Shown here: positions 42,936 to 51,819 of the stretch, one piece after another
How positions within the stretch are numbered: the first letter of the stretch is position 1
How the letters are laid out: every line of letters begins with the position of its first letter
Assembly (NCBI RefSeq): GCF_008329705.1
Contig: NZ_VTSX01000003.1
Coordinates: forward strand, 62,001-126,000
Source of the DNA: Chryseobacterium sp. SN22
Lineage (GTDB): Bacteria > Bacteroidota > Bacteroidia > Flavobacteriales > Weeksellaceae
Direction: 5' to 3'
DNA: 64,000 bases
Position numbers and translations under genes: made by a program
The notes under the pieces: model-generated
Told to the model about the DNA's origin: nothing
Seen by the model: the letters and a program-made list of their open reading frames with translations, nothing else
The model's database searches: none

Positions 42936-43643
42936 TTAGGTAACCCTTCTTTTATTGCTGGCCGGAACCCAGTTCTTTTTACTGCATTTTTTGCAGGTTC
43001 CTGCATTGCCCGGCTGTTTTTCTTCTGTATGTCCGCAGAAAGTACAGGAATAATATCCGTGATCCGTAATATTTTTTAAAGGGTGGTCCAAGGAGCCCGG
43101 CATGGTCGGAAGTCCGTATTTTACTTTATCATCTTCGTAAAAGAATACGCTGATTTCCCCGGAGCTTTCTTCAATAGCCTTTTCAACTTGTCCCAAATGC
43201 GATACTCCATTGAGTCTCAGTTCAGCAAAAAATTCATCGCTTCCCAGGTTTTCTTTTTTAAAATCTTCAATTGAAAATTCCCCTCCGTCAATCAGGCAGA
43301 TGCATTTGCCTTCAATGAGCTGCTCAAATTTTTTATTTTTTGCAATTAAATAAGTAATGAGTGTATATAAGAAAGTGATAACTGCAAAAACAATAATCGA
43401 AGAAATAACCCCAACTTCTTTATAAAACATCGGATCTCCGGCGGCAGATCCCAGACCGATAATTACCACCAGTTCAAAGATGGAAAGCTGCTTAACGCCT
43501 CTTTTTCCAAGGACCCGCAGCCCGATAACAATGGTAACAAACATAATAACGGTACGGATAACAATTTCCAGGATAAAAGGCCATTCTTCCTGGCCCATCA
43601 GCAATTCCTTCCAATTTATTTCTAACAGCAATACAGATAACAT
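42936..43643 (-). CDS. YetF-like DUF421 membrane protein with C-terminal zinc ribbon
   Basis: A 235-residue inner-membrane protein. Three transmembrane segments (about residues 22-42, 50-68 and 75-98) are followed by a soluble YetF/DUF421 domain (about 100-185) with the characteristic RLNGVSHLGQVEKAIEE segment. After it comes an unusual tail: SCTFCGH and GTCKKCSKKNW form two CxxC knuckles (about 200 and 216), a probable zinc ribbon. DUF421 proteins help maintain the membrane and spore coat or act in stress, but their mechanism is unknown. An internal ATG (MGQEEW) is an alternative start. It is monocistronic. Confidence 0.85.
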   Translation of the reverse strand: MLSVLLLEINWKELLMGQEEWPFILEIVIRTVIMFVTIVIGLRVLGKRGVKQLSIFELVVIIGLGSAAGDPMFYKEVGVISSIIVFAVITFLYTLITYLIAKNKKFEQLIEGKCICLIDGGEFSIEDFKKENLGSDEFFAELRLNGVSHLGQVEKAIEESSGEISVFFYEDDKVKYGLPTMPGSLDHPLKNITDHGYYSCTFCGHTEEKQPGNAGTCKKCSKKNWVPASNKRRVT

Positions 43644-43724
43644 AACGGTTGTTTAAGTTCCGAGCGTCAAAAAATACGCCAAGACTTGTGGTATGATTGT
43701 CTGCTGCAGATCTGCCGGATGATT

Positions 43725-44670
43725 TTGAAAGGTTTTTGGATTAGATTTGTGCCTGGGAATTGAATTTCCCTCTCCGATTGCGCAGATTTCATGGATGATG
43801 GCAGGAAGCTTTCTGTACTAAATGTCTCCTGCTGGATTTTCAAGCATAACCACTGTGATTCTGTTGGTTTAAATGCTGCCTTCAGAGAAAAAGACTTCAG
43901 CATCCGTCATCTTTCCTTCAATATCAATCATAGTTAACCAGGAACTTCCAGAATATTTTTATAAAATCAAAAGGCGTGGAAAACATCCGTTTTGATGAAA
44001 CAGGGAAAATCTATACTGTTGAAGTACCGGACCTGAAAAACAATGACATTAAAAAATAGTACACCGAAAAAATTGCTTTAGGAACCGGCACCCGGCCGCA
44101 GCATCCGGATTTTCGAAAGATCAAATCCATCCCAACGTGGTCTACGCCTCATGGTATCTTATAAAAAAGAAGAAGTTCTGAATTCGGTGATCAGAATGCC
44201 GCAGAAATTTTCCAGGATCTTCTACCTGAAACGAAAGATGGACTTAAACTAAGCTGATTTGCCCGTACCGGCCGTTTTATTCCAAACTGACGCGGGCACT
44301 TACTTCGTCCGGGTATGTAGACCATTTTTATCAGATGCCGTCCCGTCAAAGAAAAATATTCTGGCTAAACAGCCTCTGCTTTTACAAAGGAATCATTTTG
44401 ACCTCATCAATGATATTTCGATTCACTATACGGAATGAGTGTCGGAAATATCCCCTTTTGAATGTCGAGCTAAGGCCAAGCTGACAGCTGAACAATATCG
44501 GACATGATGACTGCTCATGCCATTTATACCTTACCCATGTTCAGGACCTGGCCGCTTTTACCCCATCAGGTCATGTAATCTTTGCGACCGGATACAAATA
44601 CAAAGAACTGAAATTCCTCAATGGAATCGAAAAGCAGATCTTTCGACGTAAAAAGTCTGAGGTAAGTTTC
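43725..44670 (+). pseudogene. Decayed siderophore lysine/ornithine N-hydroxylase
   Basis: Many stops and frame changes break up a protein that can still be read in pieces. ENIRFDETGKIYTVEVP and NAAEIFQDLLPETKDGLKLS lie around 43980-44250. ILAKQPLL and DLINDISIHYTE lie around 44360-44435, then KYPLLNVELRPS. The best segment, VIFATGYKYKELKFLNGIE, is at about 44576-44632. The last is the ATGY motif, and KQ-LLYKGI plus NVELRPS are hallmarks of IucD/PvdA-type FAD/NADPH N-hydroxylases that start hydroxamate siderophore synthesis. The N-terminal part is badly worn. It is clearly non-functional. A MATE fragment follows directly. Confidence 0.7.
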
Positions 44671-44689
44671 AGGATGTTTTTTTCCATAC

Positions 44690-44930
44690 TGCCGTTGCCT
44701 GCCGGTCGCGGTATTGGCCCTTTCCTGTTATCCGGCTGTAAACGACAGCAAAAAAGCAAGCCTCCTTATTTTCCTGCGGCAACTGATTTTATCCATCCCG
44801 CTGATGCCTATTTTACCGCATTATTTCGGGATTAAAAGCATCTGCTTGGTCAGCACGCTGATTGAACTACTGTTGGAATTGTAACCCCGTATCTGTTAAA
44901 TAACGGGAAATTACTGCTGAAAAAGTATAA
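44690..44930 (+). pseudogene. C-terminal fragment of a decayed MATE exporter
   Basis: Frames here encode LLIFLRQLILSIPLMPILPHYFGIKSI (about 44760-44850), a pattern typical of the second half of MATE transporters, followed by stops and a frame change (TPYLLNNGKLLLKKYK). The rest of the transporter is missing. Position right after the N-hydroxylase relic suggests it was the siderophore exporter of the same locus. It is unrelated in position to the intact MATE gene at 3.2-4.6 kb. Confidence 0.5.
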
Positions 44931-44960
44931 AATACCGAATTCTTTGCTCTCGGATTTTGA

Positions 44961-46028
44961 TTGGTTGGATTTTTGAATACTAAATCCAAATCACGCACAC
45001 CATTGAAGCTTATCAAATTCACAAACAAAGGCATTTACTGTCCGCAGGGAAAATTTTATATTGATCCCTGGCGGCCGGTTGATCTGGCGGTTATTACCCA
45101 CGGGCATGCTGACCACGCACGCTGGGGAATGAAAAAATATCTCTGCCACCATTTTACCAAACCTATTTTATACAAAAGAATCAGCGAAGATATTGAATGC
45201 CAGAGCGTAGAATACGGCGAGGTCATCAATATGAACGGCGTCAGGGTCTCATTTCATCCTGCGGGACATATCATTGGTTCTGCACAGATCCGGCTTGAAT
45301 ACAAAGGCTATGTAAGTGTTGTTTCCGGAGACTATAAAGTTCAGGATGACGGTTTAAGCACACCTTTTGAACTGGTACGGTGCAATGAATTTGTAACCGA
45401 AAGTACTTTCGGGCTGCCGATTTACAACTGGCTGGAAGTGGATGATCTTAACAAAAGGCTTCAAAACTGGGTGCTGCGGAATAAGGAAAATCAGAAGACC
45501 TCCGTATTCATCGGTTATTCTTTGGGAAAAGCACAGAGGATCATGAAAGCGGTAGATGGAATGGGAAAAATCCATGTCCACTACTCGATCGGCAAACTGA
45601 ATGAAGCTTTTGAAACGGTAGGCATTAAGCTGCCGGAGTATGAAATTCCGGATTTCAGAGAAAGTGTAAAGCATGTACAGGACGAAATCGTTATTGTCCC
45701 GCCTGCCTTAATGGATTCCAATGTAATTAAAAAAATTCCCAATGCGGCCATTGCCATCTGTTCCGGATGGATGCAGGTGCGGGGAGCAAGACGCTGGCGG
45801 AGTGCCGATGCCGGTTTTGCCATGAGCGACCATGCCGACTGGAAAGGGTTGCTGCAGGCGATTAAGGCCACGGAAGCGGAAATCGTACATGTTACCCATG
45901 GACAGACCGAGGTTTTCTCTAAATATTTAAATGAGATCGGCATTCATTCCGATGTAGTGGAAACCCTGTACGGCGATGATGATGAAGAGGAAGCTGAAAA
46001 AGAAACCGTTAAAAATCCGGAGCCATGA
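44961..46028 (+). CDS. Ligase-associated DNA exonuclease (MBL fold)
   Basis: A 355-residue metallo-beta-lactamase/beta-CASP-type nuclease. The metal motif THGHADHARWG is at about residues 48-58, further His ligands lie in FHPAGHIIGSAQ (about 100-111), and the C-terminal beta-CASP His residues include SDHADWKG (about 291). The start LIKFTNKGIYCPQGKFYIDPW is typical of the ligase-associated exonuclease group. The first codon is TTG at 44961, with a second TTG at 44973. It overlaps the ligase ATG by 4 bases. Related enzymes are Mn-dependent nucleases working with Lhr-type helicases in DNA repair. Confidence 0.92.
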   Translation: MVGFLNTKSKSRTPLKLIKFTNKGIYCPQGKFYIDPWRPVDLAVITHGHADHARWGMKKYLCHHFTKPILYKRISEDIECQSVEYGEVINMNGVRVSFHPAGHIIGSAQIRLEYKGYVSVVSGDYKVQDDGLSTPFELVRCNEFVTESTFGLPIYNWLEVDDLNKRLQNWVLRNKENQKTSVFIGYSLGKAQRIMKAVDGMGKIHVHYSIGKLNEAFETVGIKLPEYEIPDFRESVKHVQDEIVIVPPALMDSNVIKKIPNAAIAICSGWMQVRGARRWRSADAGFAMSDHADWKGLLQAIKATEAEIVHVTHGQTEVFSKYLNEIGIHSDVVETLYGDDDEEEAEKETVKNPEP

Positions 46029-47605
46029 AGAATTTTGCTGAACTGATCAATGCACTGGAAAGTACCAATAAGACCAATGCAAAAATCGATGCGATCATCG
46101 ATTATCTGGAACGTGCACCCGACGATGACAAAGTGTGGTTTATTGCTCTGTTTACCGGTAAGAGACCGAAACGGAACGTCAACAGCAATTATATGAAAGA
46201 ATGGGCGCTGGATATTACGCAGCTTCCTTTCTGGCTGTTTCAGGAAAGCTATTCTTCCGTAGGAGACCTGGGTGAAACCATCTCACTGATTCTTCCGCCT
46301 CCTACTGAAAAAATAGAACGCTCCCTTTCCGAATGGATGGACGATATTGTAAATCTGAAGAATAAAACAGACGCCGAAAAAAAAGAATTCATTCTTACTT
46401 CTTGGAACGGGCTGGATTATACGGAACGGTTAATTTTTAACAAACTGCTCGGCGGAAGTTTCCGGATCGGGGTCTCCGACAAAACACTGATCAACGCACT
46501 GACAAAATTTTCGGAACAGGAGTCAAGCGCGCTGATGCACAGCCTTATGGGAAAATGGCTGCCCAATGAAGTTTCATTTCAGGAGCTGATTGCCGCAGAA
46601 AATGTGAATCCTGACAACTCAAAACCTTACCCTTTCTGTTTAGCCTATCCGTTGGAAAAAGGTCTGGAAGAATTTGGTACTCCGGATGAATGGCTGATTG
46701 AATACAAATGGGACGGGATCCGCGGACAGATCATCAAAAGGAATGATGAAGTATTCATTTGGTCCAGAGGGGAAGAACTGGTGACTGAACAGTTTCCGGA
46801 AGTGAAGGAAGCCGTTGAAAAAATGAACGGTAATTTTGTGATCGACGGGGAAATTCTGGCCGTAAAAGACAATAAAGTTCTAAATTTCAATGAATTACAA
46901 AAAAGATTGAACCGCAAAACATTAACCAAAAAGATGCTTTCCGAAATCCCGATACAGGTTTTCGCTTATGATCTGCTGGAACTGGAAGGTAATGATTTAA
47001 GGGAAAAACCGATTTCAGGAAGACGGGCCATGCTGGAAGAACTGTTGTTAAACGAAACTCCCGAAAACATTAAAATCTCTGAAGTCATTGAATTTAATGA
47101 CTGGAATCAACTGGATAAAATCCGTGAAGCATCAAGGGAAATCAACAGTGAAGGGCTGATGCTGAAACAGAAAAATTCGCTCTACCATTCCGGCAGAAAA
47201 AAAGGTGACTGGTGGAAGTGGAAAATCAATCCTCTGACGATTGATGCAGTGTTGATTTATGCCCAAAAAGGAAGCGGAAGGCGAAGCGCCTATTACACCG
47301 ATTATACCTTTGCCGTAAAAAATGAGGACAAGCTGGTAACGATTGCCAAAGCTTATTCCGGACTGACGGATAAAGAAATTATGGAGGTAAGCAAGTTTGT
47401 CAACAAAAATGCGATCGAAAAATTTGGGCCTGTAAGAACGGTAAAGCCGGAATTGGTTTTTGAAATCGCCTTTGAGGGCATCGGGTTCAGTAACCGCCAC
47501 AAAAGCGGTGTAGCACTGCGTTTTCCGAGAATCTTAAGATGGAGGAAAGACAAAACGGTTGAGGAAATTGACGAATTGGAAGAGGTAAAGAAATTGATAC
47601 AGTAA
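46025..47605 (+). CDS. ATP-dependent DNA ligase (ligase-associated cluster)
   Basis: A 526-residue ATP-dependent ligase. An N-terminal DNA-binding domain (about 1-200) precedes the adenylation domain, with the AMP-accepting Lys in EYKWDGIRGQ (about residue 237). Motif III is IDGEILA (about 282), motif IIIa/IV SEGLMLKQKNSLY (about 385) and motif V WWKWKINPLTIDAVLI (about 402). The OB domain with KSGVALRFPRILRWRKDK closes the chain. Such ligases seal nicks in repair and are separate from the NAD-dependent LigA used in replication. The gene overlaps the exonuclease gene by 4 bases (ATGA), so they are translationally coupled. Confidence 0.95.
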   Translation: MKNFAELINALESTNKTNAKIDAIIDYLERAPDDDKVWFIALFTGKRPKRNVNSNYMKEWALDITQLPFWLFQESYSSVGDLGETISLILPPPTEKIERSLSEWMDDIVNLKNKTDAEKKEFILTSWNGLDYTERLIFNKLLGGSFRIGVSDKTLINALTKFSEQESSALMHSLMGKWLPNEVSFQELIAAENVNPDNSKPYPFCLAYPLEKGLEEFGTPDEWLIEYKWDGIRGQIIKRNDEVFIWSRGEELVTEQFPEVKEAVEKMNGNFVIDGEILAVKDNKVLNFNELQKRLNRKTLTKKMLSEIPIQVFAYDLLELEGNDLREKPISGRRAMLEELLLNETPENIKISEVIEFNDWNQLDKIREASREINSEGLMLKQKNSLYHSGRKKGDWWKWKINPLTIDAVLIYAQKGSGRRSAYYTDYTFAVKNEDKLVTIAKAYSGLTDKEIMEVSKFVNKNAIEKFGPVRTVKPELVFEIAFEGIGFSNRHKSGVALRFPRILRWRKDKTVEEIDELEEVKKLIQ

Positions 47606-47659
47606 CTTAAATGCCAGCCAAATAATACTTTCCTAAACCCTTAAAATTTTATGAAGCAG

Positions 47660-47735
47660 TTTAGAAATATTAAGTTAAGCTTCGCTTTAAGCATACCGCT
47701 AAATTTAATCTTTGATTTCCCTTAATCATCTTAAT
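47660..47735. repeat. Dispersed intergenic repeat, copy 1
   Basis: The sequence TTAAGCTTCGCTTTAAGCATACCGCTAAATTTAATCTTTGATTT recurs in reverse complement at about 59362-59412 (AAATCAAAGATTTACCTAGCAGTATGCTTAAAGCAAAGCT), with a few changes. Written in short pieces, the shared parts are AAATCAAAGATT, GTATGCTTAAAGC and AAGCT. It does not code and splits the ligase from the helicase gene. Confidence 0.5.
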
Positions 47736-47792
47736 GGTTAAAATATTTTGGTTAAAAAATTGATACTATAGATTCAACTTCAGATCCTTTAG

Positions 47793-50285
47793 TTGGATCT
47801 TTATACTCATTGCGTTAAAAACAAACAGATTTACGATTTGACAGCATTTGAAAATACCGGCGGTTATCAAATCATCCAGAACTGGATGGGCGATAAAGGC
47901 ATTGCTCCTTTTAAGTTTCAGACGGAAACGTGGTGGAAATTCGGGAACGGCTATAGCGGAATGGTGGTTGCACCGACAGGTTTCGGAAAAACCTACTCTG
48001 TTTTTTTAGCCCTTATTTCCGATTTTCTGAACCATCCCGACAAGTATAAGAAAGGAATGAAGATGATCTGGATTACACCGCTCCGTTCACTTTCCAAAGA
48101 CATTGCCAAAGCGATGCAGGAAGCCATCGATGAAATCGGCCTCGACTGGGCGGTGGGCGTACGAAACGGCGATACCGATCCTAAAGTCCGGCAACAGCAG
48201 GTTAAGAATATGCCGGATATCCTGGTGGCAACGCCGGAAAGTTTACATCTGTTGCTCGGACAGAAAAATCATCAGCGGTTTTTCACGAATCTACAGACCA
48301 TCGTTATCGATGAGTGGCACGAATTGCTGGGATCAAAGCGGGGAGTGATGATCGAGCTGGGGATTTCCCGGCTGAGGATTTATGTCCCGAAAATGAAAAT
48401 CTGGGGAATTACGGCGACCATCGGCAATCTCGACGAAGCGATGGAGGTGTTGATTCCCTATGACATCAAAAAGACAAAAATAACAGCCAAAGAAAAAAAG
48501 AAAATCGATATTCTTTCCGTTTTTCCGGATGAGGTCGAAATCCTTCCCTGGGCGGGACATCTCGGGCATAAATTAGCCGATAAAGTCGTTCCGATTATTC
48601 TGAATTCCAATTCTACGATTGTTTTTACAAATACCAGAAGCCAGAGCGAAATGTGGTACCAGTTGTTGCTGAATGCCCATCCTGATTTTGCCGGACAGAT
48701 CGCTATTCACCACAGTTCGATCGACGCGCATCTGAGAATCTGGATTGAAGAAAACCTCAGCAGCGGAAAATTGAAAGCGGTGGTTTCCACTTCATCGCTG
48801 GATCTGGGAATCGATTTCAAGCCGGTAGATACTGTGATCCAGATCGGATCTGCCAAAGGAGTAGCCCGGTTCCTGCAACGGGCGGGACGAAGCGGGCACT
48901 CCCCTTTTGAAACATCAAAAATCTATTGCGTACCCACCCATTCCCTGGAGCTGATCGAGGTTTCCGCTCTAAAGGAAGCGGTAAAAAATAATATCATCGA
49001 GCCCCGCGATCCACAGGTGCTTTGTTTTGACGTCCTCGTACAGTTTCTGATGACCCTGGCGGTTGGAGACGGATTCCTTCCGGACGAACTCTACCCTAAA
49101 ATAAAGGAAACGTATGCTTTCCGCGAAATGAACGATGATGAATGGAAAGGCATGCTGGATTTCCTGACCATTGGCGGAAAAGCTCTTAAAAGTTATGAAG
49201 AATTCCACAAGATTGTTATCGATGAAAATGGCCTCTACAAAGTGACTTCAAGAAAAATTGCGATGCTTCACCGGATGAATATGGGTGTGATCGTCAGCGA
49301 TGCCATGCTGAAAGTCAAATTCATTTCCGGCGGTTACATTGGGATGGTGGAAGAATATTTTATTTCGAGGTTAAAAAAAGAAGATAAATTTATTTTAGCT
49401 GGACGCGTGCTGGAGGTGGCGATGATCAAAGATATGACGGTTTTTGTACGGGCTTCCAAAGGCAAAGCTTTTGCTCCGAGTTATCTGGGCGGCAGGCTGC
49501 CGTTAAGTACCAGTCTCGGGCAGTTTTTAAGGGAGAAATTATCCGGCGCATTAAATCCGAAAGCTTCCGAGAAGGAACTGAAATTCCTTCATCCTCTACT
49601 CGTCAATCAGCAGGAACGCTCCCACATTCCGGAAGAAGACGAATTTCTGGTAGAACTTATCAGGAACCGCGAAGGCTATCATCTTTTTATGTATCCTTTT
49701 GAAGGAAGGCTGGTGCATGAAGTAATGGCGGCCCTGATTGCTTACCGGATCTCCAAGCTGGCGCCGATCTCCTTTTCGATGGCTATGAACGATTACGGCT
49801 TTGAACTCTTCAGTGATAAGGAAATTCCGCTGAATGAAGACAATTTAGACCGGATTCTGACAAGGGATAACCTGATGAATGATGTTATTTCCAGCATCAA
49901 TGCGGCAGAAATGGCCCGGCGGAAATTCAGGGATATTGCTGTGATTTCGGGAATGGTGGTCCAGAATTTTCCGGGCCAGCAGCGTTCTAATAAGTCGCTT
50001 CAGAGTTCGGCCGGACTGATCTTTAAAGTACTGGAAGATTATGATCCCAACCATTTCCTGGTACGGCAGTCATATACGGAGGTTTTTAATGCCCAGCTTC
50101 AGGAACAGCGTTTAGTGGAAGCCTTCAAACGTATTGAAAAGTCAAAAATAATCCTGAAATTTGCCAACACTTTTACACCTTTGAGTTTCCCGATAAAAGT
50201 CGACAGCTTAAGGCAGACTCTTTCCAGCGAAGACCTGGATTCAAGAATACAGAAACTGATCCAGCAGGCGAAAAAAATGAAATAA
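47793..50285 (+). CDS. Ligase-associated DEXH-box helicase (Lhr-core type)
   Basis: An 830-residue superfamily 2 helicase. Walker A is APTGFGKTY (about residues 60-68), motif Ia ITPLRSLSKD, motif II DEWHELLGS (a DEWH box, about 172), and motif III GITATIG. Motif V is STSSLDLGIDFKPVD (about 330) and motif VI QRAGRSGH (about 362). The part beyond residue 420 holds the winged-helix and core domains of Lhr. Lhr-type enzymes are 3'-to-5' translocases on single-stranded DNA. The first codon is TTG at 47793; another TTG at 47838 (TAFENTGGY) is also plausible. It completes the ligase-exonuclease set. Confidence 0.93.
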   Translation: MDLYTHCVKNKQIYDLTAFENTGGYQIIQNWMGDKGIAPFKFQTETWWKFGNGYSGMVVAPTGFGKTYSVFLALISDFLNHPDKYKKGMKMIWITPLRSLSKDIAKAMQEAIDEIGLDWAVGVRNGDTDPKVRQQQVKNMPDILVATPESLHLLLGQKNHQRFFTNLQTIVIDEWHELLGSKRGVMIELGISRLRIYVPKMKIWGITATIGNLDEAMEVLIPYDIKKTKITAKEKKKIDILSVFPDEVEILPWAGHLGHKLADKVVPIILNSNSTIVFTNTRSQSEMWYQLLLNAHPDFAGQIAIHHSSIDAHLRIWIEENLSSGKLKAVVSTSSLDLGIDFKPVDTVIQIGSAKGVARFLQRAGRSGHSPFETSKIYCVPTHSLELIEVSALKEAVKNNIIEPRDPQVLCFDVLVQFLMTLAVGDGFLPDELYPKIKETYAFREMNDDEWKGMLDFLTIGGKALKSYEEFHKIVIDENGLYKVTSRKIAMLHRMNMGVIVSDAMLKVKFISGGYIGMVEEYFISRLKKEDKFILAGRVLEVAMIKDMTVFVRASKGKAFAPSYLGGRLPLSTSLGQFLREKLSGALNPKASEKELKFLHPLLVNQQERSHIPEEDEFLVELIRNREGYHLFMYPFEGRLVHEVMAALIAYRISKLAPISFSMAMNDYGFELFSDKEIPLNEDNLDRILTRDNLMNDVISSINAAEMARRKFRDIAVISGMVVQNFPGQQRSNKSLQSSAGLIFKVLEDYDPNHFLVRQSYTEVFNAQLQEQRLVEAFKRIEKSKIILKFANTFTPLSFPIKVDSLRQTLSSEDLDSRIQKLIQQAKKMK

Positions 50286-50474
50286 TAGTATATGGGTGAG
50301 TAGTGAATTTGCTGCTCATGTCAATCTAAGGAATGTAGCATATTCATAATTTACGTCAAACACCAATGTTTGAAGTCGTCTTATATATGAATAACATGAG
50401 TGAAAAAATTGACAAGTGAAGCAGATGGACCATTTACCTTTGACCAATCACCTTTGCATACGAATAATTTAAAA

Positions 50475-51119
50475 ATGAAAATCGTAACAAAAAATATAAC
50501 CCTTCAAAACGAACAATTTACTTTAACCAATCAGCGGGCTTTATTCTGGAAGAAAGAAAAAGCACTGGTCCTCTCCGATCTGCACATCGGTAAAGCAGCG
50601 CACTTCCGGAAAAACGGCATAGCCCTTACCAGCCATCTGATGAAAAATGACCTGGAACGGCTTTCAATCCTGATTGAATATTTCCAGCCTGAAAAATTTA
50701 TTGTGGTTGGCGATCTGCTGCATGCAGGAGACAATTCGGATGTAGATGAATTCTGCGAATGGCGAAATCAATATCCCGATCTGCAGTTCTATCTTATCGA
50801 AGGCAATCATGACCGCCTTTCGAAAAAGCTGGAAGCGAAACTATGCCTGAATTATAAATCGAAATCCTTTGAGAACGGAGACTTTCTTTTCATCCATGAT
50901 TTTGAGAACAAGCAGGAAAAATTTCAGGTCACCGGTCACATTCATCCCGGGTTTGTCATCCATTCTTCCGTAAAAAAAATAAAGCTGCCGTGTTTTGTGG
51001 TTACCGACAACCAGTTGCTGCTCCCGGCCTTCAGTGAGTTTACCGGGCTGGATACAAAAAATCTACCTAAAAAAGGAAGATTCTATGTTTTTACCGATGC
51101 TGAGATTTATGAAATTTAA
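50475..51119 (+). CDS. pdeM: Ligase-associated metallophosphoesterase
   Basis: A 214-residue calcineurin-like phosphoesterase. The motifs are LSDLHIGKAAHFR (about residues 37-49), VVGDLLHAG (about 77), EGNHDR (about 110) and TGHIHPG (about 155), which together ligate two metal ions. In many bacteria this protein (PdeM type) is encoded with the ligase, MBL exonuclease and Lhr helicase. I use the ATG at 50475; the frame open from 50400 lies in a repeat and is unlike the family. It is about 190 bases downstream of the helicase, so cotranscription is possible. Confidence 0.9.
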   Translation: MKIVTKNITLQNEQFTLTNQRALFWKKEKALVLSDLHIGKAAHFRKNGIALTSHLMKNDLERLSILIEYFQPEKFIVVGDLLHAGDNSDVDEFCEWRNQYPDLQFYLIEGNHDRLSKKLEAKLCLNYKSKSFENGDFLFIHDFENKQEKFQVTGHIHPGFVIHSSVKKIKLPCFVVTDNQLLLPAFSEFTGLDTKNLPKKGRFYVFTDAEIYEI

Positions 51120-51289
51120 AGTACAAATCGGATGAACGGGCTGAAGGAGAAAAGCCGGATGCTGGAAGTTTATCTTATCACGATTACTTTCCGGAGGGAT
51201 TAGTTATTCAGTGAGAGATCATTTGTTATTATATGTGATATATAAAAAAATAAACTTCCGACATCCAGGCTATTAACTTCAGAATTCAT

Positions 51290-51811
51290 TTAATCCAACA
51301 TTTTCTTCATCATCAGATCGGTCTGCTTTTCATTACCCAATCTGAAAACATGTTTGTCGAATTCCTTAAATCCGTTTTTCTTATAAAAGCGGACGGCCCG
51401 GTGGTTTTCCTTCCAAACGCCGAGCCATAGATATTTCTTCCTTAATTCAACAGCAGTTTCCAGTGCTTTGTCATAAAGAAGCTGACCGACTTTCCGACCG
51501 TGGTGCGAACTTTTAACGTAAATTCTTTCGATTTCCAGTGAAGTTTCATCCTGCAGTTCGGTCTGTGCTTTTCCGGAATTCACTTTTAAATAGCCTATCG
51601 GATCTTCTTGTTCCCAAACTATAAAAAACAGGGAATCGGGATGGTTTAACTCCCTGGTCAGTTTTTCTGCTGCAAAACTTTCGGTGAGATACTGCTGGAT
51701 CTGTTCTTCGGAATTATAGGGTGCAAAGGTTTCGTAAAAGGTCTCCCTTCCAAGATTCTGTAAAATGGTAAGATCATTTGGCAAAGCCTGTTTAATATGG
51801 ATAGATGTCAT
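51290..51811 (-). CDS. GNAT family N-acetyltransferase
   Basis: A 173-residue acetyl-CoA-dependent transferase. The N-terminal IKQALPNDLTILQNLGRETF segment, the LEIERIYVKSSHHGRKVGQLLYDKALE core (acetyl-CoA loop HGRKVGQL, about residues 105-112) and the ENHRAVRFYKKNGFKEFDK motif (about 135-153) define the fold. It resembles diamine/spermidine acetyltransferase-like members. It is cytoplasmic. It is 8 bases downstream of the nucleosidase gene, so the two probably share a transcript. Substrate not known. Confidence 0.88.
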   Translation of the reverse strand: MTSIHIKQALPNDLTILQNLGRETFYETFAPYNSEEQIQQYLTESFAAEKLTRELNHPDSLFFIVWEQEDPIGYLKVNSGKAQTELQDETSLEIERIYVKSSHHGRKVGQLLYDKALETAVELRKKYLWLGVWKENHRAVRFYKKNGFKEFDKHVFRLGNEKQTDLMMKKMLD

Positions 51812-51819
51812 TTTAAAAA

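Noticed and set aside
43667-43903. Minus-strand frame of 78 codons downstream of the YetF-like gene
   Set aside because: It lies antisense to the worn N-terminal part of the N-hydroxylase relic and has no credible protein features.
50400-50474. Upstream start for the metallophosphoesterase
   Set aside because: The extra 25 codons fall in an intergenic repeat (ACCATTTACCTTTGACC type), and the family begins near the ATG at 50475.
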